DNA from: Archaeoglobi archaeon JdFR-42
GTDB lineage: Archaea > Halobacteriota > Archaeoglobi > Archaeoglobales > JdFR-42
NCBI GenBank assembly: GCA_002010305.1
Contig: MTND01000026.1
Span: 1 to 64,000 of the forward strand
DNA: 64,000 nt
Direction: 5' to 3'
Shown: positions 61,431 to 64,000 of the stretch, one piece after another
How the letters are laid out: the number at the start of each line of letters is the position of its first letter
Position numbering within the stretch: the stretch's first letter is position 1
Position numbers and translations under genes: made by a program
The notes under the pieces: generated by a model
The model's database searches: none
Told to the model about the DNA's origin: nothing
What the model saw: the letters and a program-made list of their open reading frames with translations, nothing else

Positions 61431-63326
61431 ATGTCTTTAAGAGATGTTGTAAAAGATAATCCGGGAGAGGAAGTATTTCTTCTCGGAAATGAGGCCATAG
61501 CAAGAGGTTTTATAGAAGGTAAACTTAAAGTTGGGTCCGCTTATCCAGGTACACCATCTTCTGAAATAACAGATACCCTTGCCCAAGCCTGTGGGAAATT
61601 GCGTGGTAGATACGATTTCATGTTCGAATATTCCACCAACGAGAAAGTAGCTTTCGAAGTGGCTGCTGGAGCATCGATGGCAGGACAGAGAGCGGTTACA
61701 ATAATGAAGCATGTAGGTGTAAATGTAGCAGCTGATTCTCTATTTAGTTTTGTATATATGGGAGCCAAAGGAGGATTTGTGCTGGTGTCTGCAGATGATC
61801 CATCTTCTCATAGCTCTCAAAACGAACAGGATAACAGATGGTACGGGAAAAGTGCCTATATACCGATTATCGAGCCTTCGACAGTACAGGAAGGATATAA
61901 CCTCGCAAAAGAGAGCTTTGAAATCTCAGAGACTTTACAGTTACCGGTAATGTTCCGTACAGTTACTCGGCTGTCCCATGCTAGTGGGATAATTCGACTT
62001 GGAGAGCTACCTGAAGAGACCTTTAAAAAGGTCAGATTCGATAAAGATCCCCGAGAATTCGTACTGGTTCCTGCTCATGCACGTCTTGGAAAGCTCAAAC
62101 TCCTTAAAAAAATGAAGAAAGCTAGGGAAATGGCCGAAAAAAGTAATCTAAATTTCATTATCGAAGGGGACTCAAAGGTAGGTATACTCACCGGAGGGGC
62201 TGGATACACCTATGCCCTTGAAGCAATCAAATATATGGATCTGGATGCATCAGTATTGAAGATTACCACCATGAACCCATTACCGGAAAATAAAATGGCT
62301 GATTTCATGGCAGGTCTGGATAAGCTCATAGTAGTTGAGGAGCTCGATCCATATCTCGAATGGCATGCAAAAGCTATAGCCAAGGATGCTAATCCAGATA
62401 TTGAGATCCATGGTAAACTAAGTGGAGATTTTCCCATGGAGTTCGAATACACAGCAGATGTAGTAGAAAAAGGGATTGCAAGCTCCCTTGGAATTTCTCC
62501 AAAAGTGGATTTCGATTCTCTCCTCTCAAAATCTGAAGAGGTCAAGAAAATACTACCACCGAGACCTCCTGTGTTATGTCCAGGATGTCCCCACACTGCA
62601 TCCTTTTTCGCTATTAAAAGAGCCACAGGAGGAGATGCAGTATATCCAAGTGATATAGGCTGTTATACCCTTGGTGTGAATCCACCTTTGAGTACAGTTG
62701 ATATCACCCTCTGTATGGGAGGGGGAGCTGGAACCGCCAATGGATTATCCTACGTTTTGGATCAGGATATAATAGTCACTGTAGGAGACTCCACATTTTT
62801 CCACGCATGTATACCTGCTCTGATTGATGCCGTATATAACAACAATAAATTCGTTCTGGTAGTGCTGGACAACAGAACCACAGCTATGACAGGACATCAA
62901 CCCCATCCCGGAACAGGTGAGAAAGCCTGTGGACAGATAGGGAAGTTTATACCGATTGAGGATGTTGTGAAGGGCCTTGGAGTAGATTTTGTTGAAGTCG
63001 TAAATCCATATAATCTTGACAAGATGACAGAAGTCATCGAAAGAGCTAAAGCCCATGATCGTGTTGCAGTGGTAGTAGCAAGAAGGGCTTGTGCCATTCT
63101 CTGGAACAGAGAGAGAAAAGCCAAAGGGATCAAGATTAAACCTTTTGTCGTAACAGAAAATTGTAACCGATGTCTGACCTGCGTAACGGATTTCACATGT
63201 CCTGCACTGGTTCTTGTGGGTGATCAGATTCAGATAGATGAATCTCTGTGTGCTGGATGTGGTGTGTGTTTCCAAGTCTGTCCGAGCGGGGCTATTGTCA
63301 GTAAGGCCACTATGGAGGGTAGATAA
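61431..63326 (+). CDS. iorA: Indolepyruvate:ferredoxin oxidoreductase alpha subunit
   Basis: A 631-residue TPP enzyme. N-terminal pyrimidine-binding region (GSAYPGTPSSEITDTLA, about 37-53), TPP-binding GDSTFFHACIPALIDAVYNN (about 462-481), and a C-terminal ferredoxin domain with CNRCLTCVTDFTCPAL and CAGCGVCFQVCPSG for two 4Fe-4S clusters. It oxidatively decarboxylates aryl pyruvates (indolepyruvate, phenylpyruvate) to arylacetyl-CoA, giving reduced ferredoxin. It pairs with iorB one base downstream. Its product is the substrate expected for the PadBCD-like complex at the other end of the window. Confidence 0.95.
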   Translation: MSLRDVVKDNPGEEVFLLGNEAIARGFIEGKLKVGSAYPGTPSSEITDTLAQACGKLRGRYDFMFEYSTNEKVAFEVAAGASMAGQRAVTIMKHVGVNVAADSLFSFVYMGAKGGFVLVSADDPSSHSSQNEQDNRWYGKSAYIPIIEPSTVQEGYNLAKESFEISETLQLPVMFRTVTRLSHASGIIRLGELPEETFKKVRFDKDPREFVLVPAHARLGKLKLLKKMKKAREMAEKSNLNFIIEGDSKVGILTGGAGYTYALEAIKYMDLDASVLKITTMNPLPENKMADFMAGLDKLIVVEELDPYLEWHAKAIAKDANPDIEIHGKLSGDFPMEFEYTADVVEKGIASSLGISPKVDFDSLLSKSEEVKKILPPRPPVLCPGCPHTASFFAIKRATGGDAVYPSDIGCYTLGVNPPLSTVDITLCMGGGAGTANGLSYVLDQDIIVTVGDSTFFHACIPALIDAVYNNNKFVLVVLDNRTTAMTGHQPHPGTGEKACGQIGKFIPIEDVVKGLGVDFVEVVNPYNLDKMTEVIERAKAHDRVAVVVARRACAILWNRERKAKGIKIKPFVVTENCNRCLTCVTDFTCPALVLVGDQIQIDESLCAGCGVCFQVCPSGAIVSKATMEGR

Positions 63327-63327
63327 A

Positions 63328-63987
63328 ATGGCCACTATATCAGTGGATAAAACAACTATAGAGGATAAAGAGGATGTAGTCGAGGAATTTAACATTTTTG
63401 TAAGTGGAGTGGGTGGACAGGGTGCTTTAACTGCTGCCGGGATCATTGCAAGAGCTGCAAAAAATGCAGGTCATAATGTTCTTGCTGCTGAAACTCATGG
63501 AATGGCTCAAAGAGGTGGTAGTGTTTCCGTACACCTCAGAATTGGAAGCAAAGTTTATGCCCCTCTGATCCCACTTGGCAGAGCTCATGTTCTTTTCTCT
63601 CTGGAACCTGTAGAAGCGGTGAGATATATAGAATATGCTAGTAAAGACGGTGTAGCTATCGTCAATACCAAACCTCTGGTTCCGCCCTCAGTTAATCTTG
63701 GCTCACTATCATATCCATCCATTGAACAAATCGCTGAAATAATCAAGAAGTTCGTGGACAAGGTAATCATGATTGACGCCTATGAGCTGGCGGTAGAAGC
63801 TGGAAATCCCCTTACCAATAACGTGGTAATGCTGGGAGCTATGTCTCATGCAGTAAACCTTCCTATAACCATAGAAGAGCTTAAAAAATCCATTGAAGCA
63901 ACAGTTCCAGAAAAAGCAATCGAAGTCAATATGAAAGCCTTTCAGCTTGGGTATGATTATGCAGAAAAATACATGAGGGAATTATAA
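63328..63987 (+). CDS. iorB: Indolepyruvate:ferredoxin oxidoreductase beta subunit
   Basis: A 219-residue subunit of the POR gamma-like family. IFVSGVGGQGALTAAGIIARAA (in parts, near residues 20-40), AAETHGMAQRGGSVSVHLRIG and the later NPLTNNVVMLGA are the IorB signatures. ATG 63328 is chosen with GGAGGG upstream; a longer frame back to 63238 lies inside iorA and is rejected. It completes the IorAB enzyme that acts on aryl pyruvates. Confidence 0.93.
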   Translation: MATISVDKTTIEDKEDVVEEFNIFVSGVGGQGALTAAGIIARAAKNAGHNVLAAETHGMAQRGGSVSVHLRIGSKVYAPLIPLGRAHVLFSLEPVEAVRYIEYASKDGVAIVNTKPLVPPSVNLGSLSYPSIEQIAEIIKKFVDKVIMIDAYELAVEAGNPLTNNVVMLGAMSHAVNLPITIEELKKSIEATVPEKAIEVNMKAFQLGYDYAEKYMREL

Positions 63988-64000
63988 TGCTGTATGAATT
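63987..64000 (+). CDS. Start of a further gene (cut by right edge)
   Basis: The iorB stop overlaps a new ATG (TAATG) that opens the frame M-L-Y-E to the end of the window. This spacing is typical of translational coupling, so another gene of the iorAB operon probably begins here. Four codons are too few to identify it. Confidence 0.35.

Overview
The window looks like a piece of a euryarchaeal chromosome. Evidence: a group II chaperonin (thermosome), archaeal NAC, an archaeal-type TrmI, a four-gene dye-linked proline dehydrogenase set of Thermococcales type, an F420:NADPH oxidoreductase, an aldehyde:ferredoxin oxidoreductase, TrmB-type regulators, DUF61/DUF763/DUF1805 proteins, a tRNA-Gln without encoded CCA, and BRE/TATA promoters. 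Coding sequence is moderately AT-rich, and Shine-Dalgarno sites (GGAGG/GGTGA) are common alongside probably leaderless genes. The exact lineage cannot be read from the sequence; an anaerobe with F420 and tungsten/molybdenum enzymes is the best description. There is no CRISPR array, rRNA, transposase or phage gene.

Layout. 1-8.9 kb: a LivK-type binding protein cut by the left edge, then a molybdopterin oxidoreductase operon (catalytic subunit, MoaD-like, four-cluster Fe-S protein, NrfD-like membrane anchor) resembling phenylacetyl-CoA:acceptor oxidoreductase PadBCD, an alpha/beta hydrolase, and the LivH/LivM permeases. 9-32 kb: an accessory catabolic island. It has two paralogous PpsA-like phosphotransferase subunits (catalytic-His mobile domain), one PpsB-like ATP-binding subunit, two CrtI-like flavoproteins, a geranylgeranyl-reductase-like flavoprotein, aldehyde dehydrogenase, SDR, HD protein, QueG-like Fe-S protein, two sister TrmB regulators, a UbiD-Nudix-HAD operon, a PaaK-like CoA ligase, a flavodoxin and UbiX. 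32-48 kb: mostly housekeeping (SerRS, NAC, TrmI, Nth, AOR, class III aminotransferase, SLC41/MgtE-like transporter, FAD oxidase, HhH-GPD, Fno, OsmC, DUF763, thermosome, DUF61). 48-52 kb: proline dehydrogenase operon pdhAFXB and tRNA-Gln. 52-58 kb: macro domain, PRC barrel, an M50-TraB-M50 membrane operon, a frameshifted endonuclease IV-like gene and small conserved proteins. 58-64 kb: PaaK, an unusual tandem palindromic regulatory array, an isopropylmalate/homocitrate synthase-like gene and IorAB.

How the genes may work together (inference). Import by LivKHM, activation to CoA thioesters by PaaK-like ligases or oxidative decarboxylation of aryl-pyruvates by IorAB, oxidation of arylacetyl-CoA by the PadBCD-like complex, and a separate branch that phosphorylates a hydroxylated substrate (PpsA/PpsB-like) and carboxylates or decarboxylates it with prFMN enzymes (UbiX makes the cofactor, UbiD uses it) would make an anaerobic aromatic-compound catabolic region. 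The substrate of the phosphotransferase/CrtI-like branch is not known, and its duplicated architecture is the best candidate for an undescribed system. A recurrent CCGTTA box next to the TATA element in front of several island genes, and two TrmB paralogues, suggest shared regulation.
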